From the NCBI GenBank assembly GCA_022766385.1, contig JALEPJ010000054.1:1-44994 (forward strand): a DNA stretch of 44,994 bases, read 5' to 3'. The translations under genes were made by a program, and so were the position numbers. Positions 1-8,469 of this stretch are shown here, in pieces. Numbering within the stretch: the stretch's first letter is position 1; each line of letters begins with the position of its first letter. The notes below the pieces were generated by a model. The model searched no databases. It was not told the DNA's origin and worked only from the letters and a program-made list of their open reading frames with translations. Source of the DNA: Rikenellaceae bacterium (GTDB taxonomy: Bacteria > Bacteroidota > Bacteroidia > Bacteroidales > UBA932).

Positions 1-1
1 C

Positions 2-1519
2 AATGTCGAGGTTGACATAGTCCCGGGAATAGGCATACATCTTGTCGGCCTTGCCGATACTGCTGTAAAGGAAAGCCTGCTGCGCACTGTTACAGCTCTC
101 CAGGCTCTTGACTATAAGATACCCGGAAGAAAGATTGTGATCAATCTGGCTCCGGCCGACATTCACAAAAGCGGAAGCGGCTTTGATCTTCCCATTGCCA
201 TTGGTATATTGGCAGCCTCCGGCCAATGCGTATTCCCCTCTCTCAGCGATTTTCTAATAATGGGTGAACTCGGCCTGGATGGCAGCGTAAGGGATATTCC
301 CGGTGTTCTTCCTTTCGCCGACATGGCCAGGCAGAAGGCATATACTGCCTGTATATTCCCCCTGCACTCTTCCTTGGAAGCAGCTGATCTCGAAGGTATA
401 GACATATATGGGGTCAGGACTCTGACTGATGTCGTGGATATATTGTCAGGGAATGCCAATGCCAACACATTCAAGGTCAGGAATACATTGGAATGGAATC
501 GCTTGCGCCGTGCCGGCCAGAGGCAGAAAGCACTTGAGAAGGAAGCTCAGGGCTTTATGGATTTCGCTGATATCATAGGTCAGGAAGGAGCCAAGAGGGG
601 CCTGGAAATAGCGGCCGCAGGTATGCATAATGTAATTCTGCTCGGGTCTCCCGGAGCCGGAAAAAGTTCCTTGTCAAAGGCGATGTCGGCGATATTACCT
701 CCGATGACGAAGGAAGAGTCCATTGTCGTAAGTAAGATTTATTCTGTCGCCGGCCTGGGTTCCGGCAGTCCGGGTCTCATCAGTGTCAGACCCTTCAGGG
801 CTCCACATTATAGTGCCTCGCTTCCGGCTATGATAGGCGGGGGTTCCGGTGACAGAATTGTCCCTGGCGAGGTAACATTGGCCCAAAGCGGCGTGCTCTT
901 TCTCGATGAATTCAATCTTATGTCCCGCTCTGTAATTGAGGCTTTAAGGGCTCCTTTGGAAGATAGGAAGGTGCTGGTTTCCCGGCTCAGGAACAAAATC
1001 GAATATCCAGCTTCCTTTATGATGATAGCTGCTGCAAATCCTTGTCCCTGTGGTTATTATGGTGAAGGAGACCGCTGTACCTGCAGCCCGGCTCAGAGAA
1101 TGGGCTACCTCTCCAAGCTTTCCGGACCCATTCTGGACCGTATGGATATACAGCTATGGCTTCATCCTGTGGATCCAAAGACTATGATGGAGAGGAAAAA
1201 AGGGGAGTCGAGTGCAGCAGTGCAGGAACGTGTACTGAAAGCCAGGATAGCTCAGAAACATCGTTTCGCCGGAGACAGTATTTTTACCAATGCTGAAATG
1301 GACAACAAACAGATTGAGAAATATTGTCCCCTGTCGGCTGAGTGCAGGAATGCCTTGAACAAGATAATGGAAAGACTGCATCTGTCAATGCGTGCCTTCC
1401 ATCGTATTATCAAAGTTGCCAGGACCATAGCTGATCTGGAGGGTGCGGAAGAAATCACTTCGGCTCATATAGTGGAAGCGGCTTCATACCGCTTTCTGGA
1501 CAAGCAGAATCTGTATTAG
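2..1519 (+). CDS. yifB: YifB/ComM family Mg-chelatase-like AAA+ ATPase (5' end missing)
   Basis: The reading frame is open from base 2, so the gene starts before the window; about 505 residues are visible. The N-terminal Lon-protease-like fold is recognisable (VGLADTAVKES near the start, NLAPADIHK, then SGSGFDLPIA), followed by the Mg-chelatase AAA+ core: Walker A GSPGAGKS at bases 644-667, Walker B LFLDEF at about 892-909, and the family hallmark NPCPCGYYG with CTCSP and LSGPILDRMD. The C-terminal chelatase lid is intact. ComM, the best studied member, is a hexameric helicase promoting branch migration in natural transformation; in non-competent bacteria the role is unclear. No terminator is visible before tsaE. 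Identity is secure; the biological role here is inference. Confidence 0.95.
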   Translation, partial: NVEVDIVPGIGIHLVGLADTAVKESLLRTVTALQALDYKIPGRKIVINLAPADIHKSGSGFDLPIAIGILAASGQCVFPSLSDFLIMGELGLDGSVRDIPGVLPFADMARQKAYTACIFPLHSSLEAADLEGIDIYGVRTLTDVVDILSGNANANTFKVRNTLEWNRLRRAGQRQKALEKEAQGFMDFADIIGQEGAKRGLEIAAAGMHNVILLGSPGAGKSSLSKAMSAILPPMTKEESIVVSKIYSVAGLGSGSPGLISVRPFRAPHYSASLPAMIGGGSGDRIVPGEVTLAQSGVLFLDEFNLMSRSVIEALRAPLEDRKVLVSRLRNKIEYPASFMMIAAANPCPCGYYGEGDRCTCSPAQRMGYLSKLSGPILDRMDIQLWLHPVDPKTMMERKKGESSAAVQERVLKARIAQKHRFAGDSIFTNAEMDNKQIEKYCPLSAECRNALNKIMERLHLSMRAFHRIIKVARTIADLEGAEEITSAHIVEAASYRFLDKQNLY

Positions 1520-1575
1520 GACTCCCAATTCAAAAATTGAGCTCGGGGACAGAGCCAATTTCGCTGTTTCTTTCA

Positions 1576-1583
1576 TATCTTTG
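1576..1583 (+). promoter_or_regulatory. -7 box TATCTTTG directly in front of tsaE
   Basis: An exact match to TAnnTTTG ends only four bases before the tsaE ATG. No TTG lies at the right distance for a -33 box. If functional, the transcript would be leaderless or nearly so. Confidence 0.5.
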
Positions 1584-1587
1584 CGCT

Positions 1588-2013
1588 ATGAAACACGAAT
1601 TGACCATCAAGGATTTGTCCTGCATCGATGCAGTAGCCCGGGAATTCCTCTCCCGGATAGGGGATCATAAGCTTATTGCCTTTTATGCTCCTATGGGCTC
1701 TGGGAAAACTACTTTTACGACAGCCATATGTCGCGTTCTCGGTGTGGAGGATGATGCAGTCAGTTCACCGACCTTTTCCATAGTCAACGAATATCGTACG
1801 GCTACGGGCGAGCCGATGTACCACTTCGATTTCTATCGCATAAACCGTGTGTCAGAGGCTTTGGACATAGGTTTCTATGACTATATTGACAGTGGCTGCC
1901 TGTGTATTATGGAGTGGCCGGAAAACATAGAGGAAATAATTCCAGAGGAGACTCTGAAGGTGAATATCTCTGTAAATCCGGATCTGTCCCGCAAATTGGT
2001 CTGGGAAGATTAA
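1588..2013 (+). CDS. tsaE: TsaE, tRNA threonylcarbamoyladenosine biosynthesis ATPase
   Basis: A 141-residue protein with the full TsaE signature: P-loop APMGSGKTT at residues about 33-41, SSPTFSIVNEY, YHFDFYRI and CIMEWPENIEEIIP. TsaE is the ATPase that acts with TsaB and TsaD to transfer the threonylcarbamoyl group to A37 of ANN-decoding tRNAs. The ATG at 1588 is chosen over an upstream TTG at 1537 because it gives the usual spacing of about 35 residues before the P-loop. The partner enzyme TsaC is encoded at 28291-28911. The stop codon overlaps that of the convergent gene at 2010. Confidence 0.93.
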   Translation: MKHELTIKDLSCIDAVAREFLSRIGDHKLIAFYAPMGSGKTTFTTAICRVLGVEDDAVSSPTFSIVNEYRTATGEPMYHFDFYRINRVSEALDIGFYDYIDSGCLCIMEWPENIEEIIPEETLKVNISVNPDLSRKLVWED

Positions 2014-3275
2014 AGCGGCACTGCCTCTATGGCACTGAGGAAGCCGTTTATTTCAGTCCCGGTTTTCTCTCCGTTTTTCCAAATGAAGGGATGGCTGCCT
2101 TTTGAGCAGGGATTCAGCGCCAGGTAAAAGTTTTTTCCGCATTTTTGTCCGACCAGAAAGGACGGAAAATACCAGTCAGACCCTTCTTCAATAAGATGGG
2201 TTATTCCATCATCCCTAATCATCAATCCTCCTATTACTGTACTGATACTTGGACAAGACGCATCTGAAGGAAAAATACGTGTGCTTTTGTCCATAGTGGA
2301 TGAACCAGTTTCTTCGCTCCACAGGCATTTCACCTTTCTAAGGCCGTTGCTGTATGTTCCGAAAACGCATACTTTCCCGTCCACCGGTCCCATAACGCAA
2401 GCTTCACTTACATAGTCTCTTGCGTTTAGGCGAAACTCTTTACCGTTACAGATTAGGACCGTGCCTAATGAATCCTTGGCCAGAATATGGATTCTACCTC
2501 CGATTTGCCTGATGTCCAGGACTTTGTATTTTGGAGCAATGTTCAGCTCCTCCAGTTCGCCATCCTTATACAGTATGCAATGTTCCCCGTCCTCGTCCTC
2601 CGAAAGGAAGGAGAAGCAGACCAGCCCCTCGTCTTCATAAAGGACCCCGCTGCGATAGAAAGGATTCCCCGTCATTGAGTCGAAGAATTTTCCTTTGTCA
2701 ATGTGGTAACGGATTTTTCCATTTACTCTGTAGGCAAGGCCTTCTCCGCCAAGTTCCCTTCCCAAAGTGTGGACTTCATCGCCCCTGAGAATCAGGCCGC
2801 AAAGCAGTTCGCGTCCCATAAAGGAATACAGGGTCTTCCCATCTCTTTTTATCACCGTTTCGGATTTGCTCCGGTATTCCGTATAAAGCCGTCCGTTTAC
2901 CAGATGATGCTGGTCCGCATCCGGGGATATTTCTTCCTCCGCTCCGCATTTCAATCTAAGCACTTCCTTTCCGTCCCTCAAAAGGACAAGCTCGGCCCCA
3001 GAGTTGCCAAAGGCCGTGTCTTTCTGCCAGTCATATGTTTCGGGGAACGATACTCCGGACACGAATATTGCGGTGTCCCTAACTTCTGCACCTGCTCCTC
3101 CATTCTCCCTCAGGTAAGCTGAATAAGTATACCTGTCGGGAAAACAGTCCGTTTTCGGCCGCGCATTTTCGGCCACTCTTTTTTCGCAGGCTGCAGCCGT
3201 CAACATCAGAACCGTTGACGCAAGCTGAATTTTCAGAATTGTCGTAAACTTTGCCTTTTTCCAACACATATCCAT
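2010..3275 (-). CDS. Uncharacterised exported protein, probable lipoprotein with repeated hairpin units
   Basis: I do not recognise this 421-residue protein. Its N-terminus has basic residues, a hydrophobic run (LASTVLML) and a Cys after TAAA, so a lipoprotein signal is likely although the lipobox is weak. The mature part repeats a short unit of hydrophobic strand, Asp/Asn-Gly-Lys/Glu turn, hydrophobic strand: LLRDGKEVL, VIKRDGKTL, YRVNGKIRY, LYKDGELEEL, LICNGKEFRL, IWKNGEKTG. Repeats of this kind suggest a beta-propeller or a stack of hairpins. Start choice: ATG at 3275; GTG at 3281 and ATG at 3269 are possible. It stands alone, convergent to tsaE and upstream-distant from the sigma locus. 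No function is proposed beyond cell-envelope location. Confidence 0.75.
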   Translation of the reverse strand: MDMCWKKAKFTTILKIQLASTVLMLTAAACEKRVAENARPKTDCFPDRYTYSAYLRENGGAGAEVRDTAIFVSGVSFPETYDWQKDTAFGNSGAELVLLRDGKEVLRLKCGAEEEISPDADQHHLVNGRLYTEYRSKSETVIKRDGKTLYSFMGRELLCGLILRGDEVHTLGRELGGEGLAYRVNGKIRYHIDKGKFFDSMTGNPFYRSGVLYEDEGLVCFSFLSEDEDGEHCILYKDGELEELNIAPKYKVLDIRQIGGRIHILAKDSLGTVLICNGKEFRLNARDYVSEACVMGPVDGKVCVFGTYSNGLRKVKCLWSEETGSSTMDKSTRIFPSDASCPSISTVIGGLMIRDDGITHLIEEGSDWYFPSFLVGQKCGKNFYLALNPCSKGSHPFIWKNGEKTGTEINGFLSAIEAVPL

Positions 3276-3426
3276 CGCCACTAATTGTTTACGACCGCAA
3301 GATACAAATAATTCTTATATCGCGGAAATAAATGGAATCGATATGTTGGAAATGAAATCTCAATTGCACCAGCACACCGGACGAGTGTCACAAAGTATCT
3401 TATAAGTGGCTTGTGTTATTCTGACA

Positions 3427-4674
3427 TTAGAGATTGAACCTCAATCCGACTTCAAAGTTCATCATATAGTGCTTCATCGTTCTGATACTGTTCGGCTGCC
3501 CGCAGTCGAAGTAGTATCTTGCACTCGGGTCGAAGTACAGACCGAGTCTGTCATTGAGAGTGAACTCAAGACCCACGCCGCCGATAACAGACCACTGGAC
3601 GCCCTTGACGGCCTCCTTGTATATTATGTCCTTCGGCTGGCTGTAGATGCGGTATCTGTTTACAAGGCCTTTTTCAACACTTCCTCCACCCCATACATAG
3701 AGCTTCATATTCCTGTCGGACATAAGGTTATAATACAGGTTGAGAGGTATTCCTATGTAGTGTAGTTCGTTGGATATGTTGGAGTTGACCGATTTTACCA
3801 CAGTCTTACCATCCATCTCGGTGTATATTCCCGAGAATGATCTCGAGAGGAGTGACCAGTTGATTCCCGTACCGACGGAAAATCTGTCGCTGATGTTGAA
3901 TCTGGCACCCAGACCGAAACTTAGAGGAATTCCGTAGGTAGAAGCGTTTTTTTCTGTAATACCGCTCTTGACTCCTGTCGAACCTGACATCAAAGGACCA
4001 TTGACAGCATTTGCATTCTTCTCGTTCGAGGCGGCATTGCCCTCAAGATAAAGGCTCAGTCCCTGCTTTTTTTGCTTTGACAGGCTCTCTTCGTACTCGA
4101 GTCTCGCGAAATGGTCCACCCATTCCTCTTCTTCTTTCCTGTTTTCAGTTTTTCCGCTAATACCTGAGTCTGCCGCTGTCTCTGCCGCATCAGGAATTTC
4201 AAGGGCCTCGGGCGTCTGAGCGCTTTCAGGAATTGCGACAATATCCGATGCAATAACGGCATCCGGAACGGTAAAGGCATTGCCCTTGATTGGAGGGGCA
4301 GGTACATCGGCAAGCATCCTTTCCGCAGAGGCGGCAATCTGCTCTTCAATGGTGACTATGCTCTCTTCGCTTGTTGTATTGTCAGGCAATGCAGGGCTTA
4401 CAACAGAGGAATTCTCTGCCAGAATAGGCTGAAGGCTGTTGGAATCTCCTGCCTTGCCTCTATCCATGGCGAAGAATACTGCAGACACTACAGCAGCAGC
4501 CGCAGCGAAACCGGCAGCAGCGCGGCGCCACCTCAAGGCGACGACCTTCCTGCGGTCTCTGCGGTCGAGTTCAGCGCTCAAAGACTCCCAGGCGAGGGAA
4601 GGAAGTTCCTCCTCTGCCTCCCGGAGCATTGATCTCAACTGAAGATCGAAGTCTGTGTAATTGTCCTTTTGCAT
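3427..4674 (-). CDS. Dual-membrane anti-sigma-like protein with inner-membrane helix and C-terminal outer-membrane barrel
   Basis: A 415-residue protein in three parts. Residues 1-50 are charged and presumably cytosolic, resembling the short N-terminal domain of anti-sigma factors. Residues about 51-70 form an Ala-rich transmembrane helix preceded by an Arg cluster. Residues 71-200 are Pro/Ala/Glu-rich and extended. From about 205 to the end the sequence alternates like a porin-type beta-barrel (SFGLGARF, FSVGTGINWSL, YIGIPLNLYYNL, KLYVWGGGSV, WSVIGGVGLEF, LGLYFDPSARYYF, FEVGLRFNL). The gene starts one base after the ECF sigma stop codon, so translation is probably coupled and it should sequester that sigma factor. 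Architecture matches dual membrane-spanning anti-sigma (Dma) proteins that I recall being described in Bacteroides thetaiotaomicron and linked to vesiculation. The assignment rests on architecture and context. Confidence 0.8.
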   Translation of the reverse strand: MQKDNYTDFDLQLRSMLREAEEELPSLAWESLSAELDRRDRRKVVALRWRRAAAGFAAAAAVVSAVFFAMDRGKAGDSNSLQPILAENSSVVSPALPDNTTSEESIVTIEEQIAASAERMLADVPAPPIKGNAFTVPDAVIASDIVAIPESAQTPEALEIPDAAETAADSGISGKTENRKEEEEWVDHFARLEYEESLSKQKKQGLSLYLEGNAASNEKNANAVNGPLMSGSTGVKSGITEKNASTYGIPLSFGLGARFNISDRFSVGTGINWSLLSRSFSGIYTEMDGKTVVKSVNSNISNELHYIGIPLNLYYNLMSDRNMKLYVWGGGSVEKGLVNRYRIYSQPKDIIYKEAVKGVQWSVIGGVGLEFTLNDRLGLYFDPSARYYFDCGQPNSIRTMKHYMMNFEVGLRFNL

Positions 4675-4675
4675 C

Positions 4676-5287
4676 TTAAATCTTTCTACTGTTAATCTTG
4701 TCCTGCAACAGCTTGCGTGCCCTTTGAAGCTGGGATCTGGATGTGACTTCCGAAATACCCAAAACTTCTCCTATCTCCTTATGTGAATATCCTTCAATCA
4801 CATACATATTGAAGACAGTCCTGAAACCCGGTGGGAGTTCGGCTATAATCCTGATCAGCTCCTTGTAAGAGAGGTCCTGTAAGGCAGTAGTACTTTCGCT
4901 TGCGAGACCCCAAGCGGTCTCCAGGTCATCACTTTCTTTCAGGACATCATTCTTCCTAAGACTCATCAGAGCAGTATTGACAAAGACCCTTCGGATCCAT
5001 CCCTCGAAGGAACCTTCCCCCGAGAAAGAGTCCAATTTGGAAAAAACAGTGACGAATCCGTCCTGCAGTGTATCTGCAGCAAGTTCACTATCGCCCATAT
5101 AGCGAAGGCATACGGCCATCATCTTTGGAGCGAAGCGGTCATACAGTTCCTTCTGTGACTTCCTGTCGCCCTTCCTGCACCCATCTATAAGTCTCTGCTC
5201 CTCAGGACTTGTCACAATGTGTTTTTCCAATTGGTTGCAATCCGTTTCCTGTGATTTAAGATGCAACTTTCCTAATAAATGTTGCAT
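4676..5287 (-). CDS. ECF-type RNA polymerase sigma factor
   Basis: 203 residues with both ECF domains. Region 2 reads LYDRFAPKMMAVCLRYMGD, then LQDGFVTVFSKLDSF and GWIRRVFVN; region 4 has LPPGFRTVFNMYVIEGYSHKEIGEVLGI and the helix-turn-helix end SRSQLQRARKLL. It should direct RNA polymerase to a small regulon under control of the adjacent membrane protein. The first ATG gives an N-terminal extension of about 26 residues before the sigma domain, so the true start could be slightly downstream. It is divergent from the TPR gene. The single-base gap to the downstream gene points to one transcript. Confidence 0.93.
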   Translation of the reverse strand: MQHLLGKLHLKSQETDCNQLEKHIVTSPEEQRLIDGCRKGDRKSQKELYDRFAPKMMAVCLRYMGDSELAADTLQDGFVTVFSKLDSFSGEGSFEGWIRRVFVNTALMSLRKNDVLKESDDLETAWGLASESTTALQDLSYKELIRIIAELPPGFRTVFNMYVIEGYSHKEIGEVLGISEVTSRSQLQRARKLLQDKINSRKI

Positions 5288-5368
5288 CGTATCCTGATTT
5301 TTTACAACTCACTTGCGAAAATAGTCAAAAAGTTGCTATTCATACATCAATCCCAATCCGAAATGTAC

Positions 5369-5376
5369 TATTTTTG
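5369..5376 (+). promoter_or_regulatory. -7 box TATTTTTG upstream of the TPR gene
   Basis: Exact TAnnTTTG match, 34 bases before the ATG at 5411. No TTG at the expected -33 distance. Confidence 0.45.
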
Positions 5377-5410
5377 CAGTCCTAGCTGCTTATACTCAAA
5401 AGCGATTGAA

Positions 5411-7126
5411 ATGAAATTCAAATACTGCATTGCCATATTGTCCCTCATCCTCTGCCTGCCTTTGCAGAATGCAAATGCTCAAAAGCTGAAAAAAGCCGCG
5501 GAGTCTTTCCTTATCGATGCCGTACAGCTCTATAATGACGGACAAATCCAGGAGTCCAGAGCCATACTTTCCACCGTCCTTTCCGGGGATCCGGGCAATG
5601 ATGCCGCCTATTACTATGCGGCTCTTTGTGACCTGAGGCTGAATAAGTTGGAGGATGCAGAGAAAGAATTCCTCGAAGCGATCAAGCTTGCTCCGGACAA
5701 TTATTGGTACAAGGACAGGCTCGCGACCCTTTATATGTTGAGCGGACGCTCGGATAAAACCATAGAGCTATATGAGGCCCTGATCAGGGATTACCCGAAA
5801 AAGCTGGAATTGTACTACAATCTGGTGAATCTCTACGCGCAGACCGGTGACTTCGACAAGACCATTGCCACCCTTGACGAGATAGAAAAGATGGCCGGCC
5901 GCGACGAAACGACGGTTTTGGCCCGCTATGACATATTGATGCATATGAGCAAGTGGGATGAGGCCATCCGTGTACTCAATGAGTTCAATGAGGAGGGCTA
6001 TCCTTCTCCGACCGTTCTGTCGCGTTTGGGTGATGCAATGCTTTCGGAAGATAGGGACAGCCTGGCCCTTGATTACTATAATGAAGCCCTGACTCTTGAT
6101 CCGTCCTATGTGCCGGCTCTGCTTGGAAAGGCTGATACCTACCGTTTTATCGGTTCCTATGACGAATTTTTCGGCACGCTTGACGTATTCCTCAAGTCTC
6201 CTGATATCGTTCCCATGGTCAAGACAAGCTATATGTCAAACCTCACTCAGAGGATGGACGGCCGTTTCGCCACCGAGTATATGCTCCAGCTGGATTCGCT
6301 CTATGAGACAGGTCTGGCGCAATGTCCGAAGGATTCGGCAATGTTGAAAACAGCTGCGATCTATTATTTCCGTTCCGACCGCAGTGATAGGGGCAATGAA
6401 CTTTTCAAGGCCAATGCAGAGCTGTATCCCGATGATTACGATGCGGTAGCCCTCTATGTTGAGGCCCTGAATGTAAGTGAGGAATGGGAGCAATTGAGCG
6501 CTGCCTGTGAAAACGCCTTCGCACGCTTTCCGAAAGAAGCGGCTTTCCTCAGTCTCAAGTCCTTCGCAGATTACCAGCTGAAGGATTTCTTCGCGGTAAT
6601 CAAGGATAATGAAAAAATGATGGAAGCCTTCCCTAAGGACAAGCAGGTGCACTTGGAGGCATATTCTGCAATAGGGGACATATATCATATGCTTGGGGAG
6701 GAGAAGCTTGCATACAGGGCTTACGATAAGGCTCTGAAAATAGACCCCGAATATGCTCCCGTCCTGAACAACTATGCCTACTATCTTAGCCTCAGTGGCA
6801 AGAAACTGAAGAAGGCCTACGAAATGAGCCGCATCACCATAGAAAAGGAACCTGACAACTCCACCTATCTTGACACCTTTGCATGGATACTCCATTTGCA
6901 GGGAAAGGATTTGGAGGCAAAGCCTTTCTTCAAACAGGCGATGATTTATGGGGGCAAGGAAAGCGTGACTGTCCTCGATCACTATGCCGAGGTGCTCTAT
7001 GCCCTGGGAGAGTATGAATTGGCACGGGTTTATTGGGATATGGCCAAGAAACAGAACAGTGACAATGAAATCCCGAATCTTGATGCCAAGGTCGAGTCGA
7101 GAATGAAAGCCATAAAGAAGAAATGA
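5411..7126 (+). CDS. Periplasmic/outer-membrane-associated TPR protein
   Basis: 571 residues from the ATG at 5411. An upstream in-frame ATG at 5279 is rejected because it overlaps the divergent sigma gene and would bury the signal peptide MKFKYCIAILSLILCLPL, which ends at NANAQ. The rest is built of about ten tetratricopeptide repeats, for example AYYYAALCDLRLNKLEDA, YNLVNLYAQTGDFDKTI, AIGDIYHMLGEEKLAYRAY and NNYAYYLSLSGKK. TPR arrays act as protein-binding scaffolds; the partner is unknown. It overlaps the next gene by four bases (ATGA), so it is cotranslated with the EnvC-like activator, suggesting a role in peptidoglycan or division-related envelope work. Confidence 0.9.
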   Translation: MKFKYCIAILSLILCLPLQNANAQKLKKAAESFLIDAVQLYNDGQIQESRAILSTVLSGDPGNDAAYYYAALCDLRLNKLEDAEKEFLEAIKLAPDNYWYKDRLATLYMLSGRSDKTIELYEALIRDYPKKLELYYNLVNLYAQTGDFDKTIATLDEIEKMAGRDETTVLARYDILMHMSKWDEAIRVLNEFNEEGYPSPTVLSRLGDAMLSEDRDSLALDYYNEALTLDPSYVPALLGKADTYRFIGSYDEFFGTLDVFLKSPDIVPMVKTSYMSNLTQRMDGRFATEYMLQLDSLYETGLAQCPKDSAMLKTAAIYYFRSDRSDRGNELFKANAELYPDDYDAVALYVEALNVSEEWEQLSAACENAFARFPKEAAFLSLKSFADYQLKDFFAVIKDNEKMMEAFPKDKQVHLEAYSAIGDIYHMLGEEKLAYRAYDKALKIDPEYAPVLNNYAYYLSLSGKKLKKAYEMSRITIEKEPDNSTYLDTFAWILHLQGKDLEAKPFFKQAMIYGGKESVTVLDHYAEVLYALGEYELARVYWDMAKKQNSDNEIPNLDAKVESRMKAIKKK

Positions 7127-8331
7127 CGTTCCGCCGCACATATTTGACTCTTGTCCTGGGATTGGCAATGTTCCTGGCCGCTGCCTTCACGGCCATTGCC
7201 CAGAATACGAAGGCGCAAGAGGACAGGAAGGCCCGCCTTGTAAGGGAGATTGAGATACTCGACAGTCAGATACGTGCGTCCGATACCAAAAACGCCAATG
7301 CTCTCAATCAGCTGAATCTCATTCAGGAGAAGATTGCCCTCCGAAAGAGCTTGATTGCTGAAAGCGACGCCAGAATAAAAGAACTGAATTCCGAGATAGG
7401 AAGGAAGCAGAAACACATTGACAGCCTTCAGCTGCGTCTGGATACGATGAGCTTCTATTACAACCGGCTGGTCAAGAGTGCGTACAAGAATCGCGACCCG
7501 AAGCTCTGGTATATGTATATTGTCGCCAGTGACAATCTGGGGCAGGGAATGAGACGCTATTCCTTTTTGAAGAATCTGTCCCGGGAGATGAATACTCAGG
7601 GTAAAAAGATCAAGGAGTCCAAGGCCGAACTTGAAACGGAAAGGGCCGCCTTGTTGGGAATGAAAGAGGAAGCTGAGTCTCTGCGTGCCGAGAGGGTAGT
7701 GGAGATGCAGAAGCTCTCCAAGGAAGAGGCATCTTCCAAGACTACGATAAACCGGCTTCAGAAGGAAAAGAATCAATATCAGAAACAATTGGCTTCCAAG
7801 AAAAAGGAAGTTGAGGCTCTGAACAAGGAAATAGCCCGCATTATTGCCGAGACGATGAAGGGCGTTACCAAGGAAAAGAAAAACAGCTCTGCGAAAAGCA
7901 CTCCTGTGGATTACGCGCTCGGAAAGGAGTTTTCGTCTAATAAGGGCAAGCTTCCTTGGCCGGTGGAAGGACCGGTGGTGGAGACTTTTGGTGTTCACTA
8001 TCACCCTGTGTACAAGCAACTTAAGCTGCCAGATAGCGATGGTATCTCTATAGCTGTTTCTGATGGTACCCCTGTAAAGGCCGTATTTGAGGGTGTAGTG
8101 AAGAACGTGATAGTCCAGCCAGGATACAACAAATGTGTCCTTGTTCAGCACGGCGACTGGTTTACCTTCTATTGCAAACTCGGTTCAGTTTCAGTCAAGG
8201 CCGGTGACAAGGTCAAGACAGGTCAGGTACTCGGAACCGTGGAACCTATAGCCGGAGTAACCCAGCTTCATTTCCAGCTTTGGTCCTCGAAGGGTCCGCA
8301 GAATCCTCTGCCTTGGCTCAGACCGAAGTAA
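7123..8331 (+). CDS. EnvC-like murein hydrolase activator with degenerate LytM domain
   Basis: 402 residues: signal peptide 1-26 ending TAIAQ; a long coiled coil from about 30 to 245 broken by a short insert (FYYNRLVKSAYKNRDPKLWYM); and a C-terminal M23/LytM domain starting at LPWPVEGPVVETFG. Metal ligands of active M23 peptidases are altered: the usual H-x3-D region reads LPDSDGISI, the HL/HxH region reads TQLHFQLW, and YxHL is YCKL. This loss is typical of EnvC and NlpD, which activate N-acetylmuramyl-L-alanine amidases rather than cutting peptidoglycan. Coupled by ATGA overlap to the TPR gene. A residual catalytic role cannot be ruled out from sequence alone. Confidence 0.88.
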   Translation: MTFRRTYLTLVLGLAMFLAAAFTAIAQNTKAQEDRKARLVREIEILDSQIRASDTKNANALNQLNLIQEKIALRKSLIAESDARIKELNSEIGRKQKHIDSLQLRLDTMSFYYNRLVKSAYKNRDPKLWYMYIVASDNLGQGMRRYSFLKNLSREMNTQGKKIKESKAELETERAALLGMKEEAESLRAERVVEMQKLSKEEASSKTTINRLQKEKNQYQKQLASKKKEVEALNKEIARIIAETMKGVTKEKKNSSAKSTPVDYALGKEFSSNKGKLPWPVEGPVVETFGVHYHPVYKQLKLPDSDGISIAVSDGTPVKAVFEGVVKNVIVQPGYNKCVLVQHGDWFTFYCKLGSVSVKAGDKVKTGQVLGTVEPIAGVTQLHFQLWSSKGPQNPLPWLRPK

Positions 8332-8409
8332 TGATATCACGGGAGCGAAGTCTGTATCTGCTTTCGCGGAGCTCACGCGACTGTCTTCCTGCTTCTTCTG
8401 AATTGAACT

Positions 8410-8441
8410 AAAAAAGCGACCGATAATTGCTTATCAGTCGC
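8410..8441 (-). terminator. Intrinsic terminator of mdh
   Basis: Eleven-base inverted repeat with one mismatch (GCGACCGATAA / TTATCAGTCGC, loop TTGC); on the minus strand it is followed by six T. Confidence 0.8.
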
Positions 8442-8469
8442 CTTCATTCTATTGATGTGTACCTGAGGA

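Noticed and set aside
1537..1587. TTG start adding 17 residues to TsaE
   Set aside because: The extra residues are not conserved in type, and the promoter box lies inside this stretch.
5279..5410. Upstream ATG extending the TPR protein by 44 residues
   Set aside because: It overlaps the divergent sigma gene and would place the signal peptide internally.
6236..8151. Two long minus-strand frames (310 and 373 codons) under the TPR and EnvC-like genes
   Set aside because: Both lie opposite strongly supported genes and their translations look like reverse-complement artefacts without motifs.
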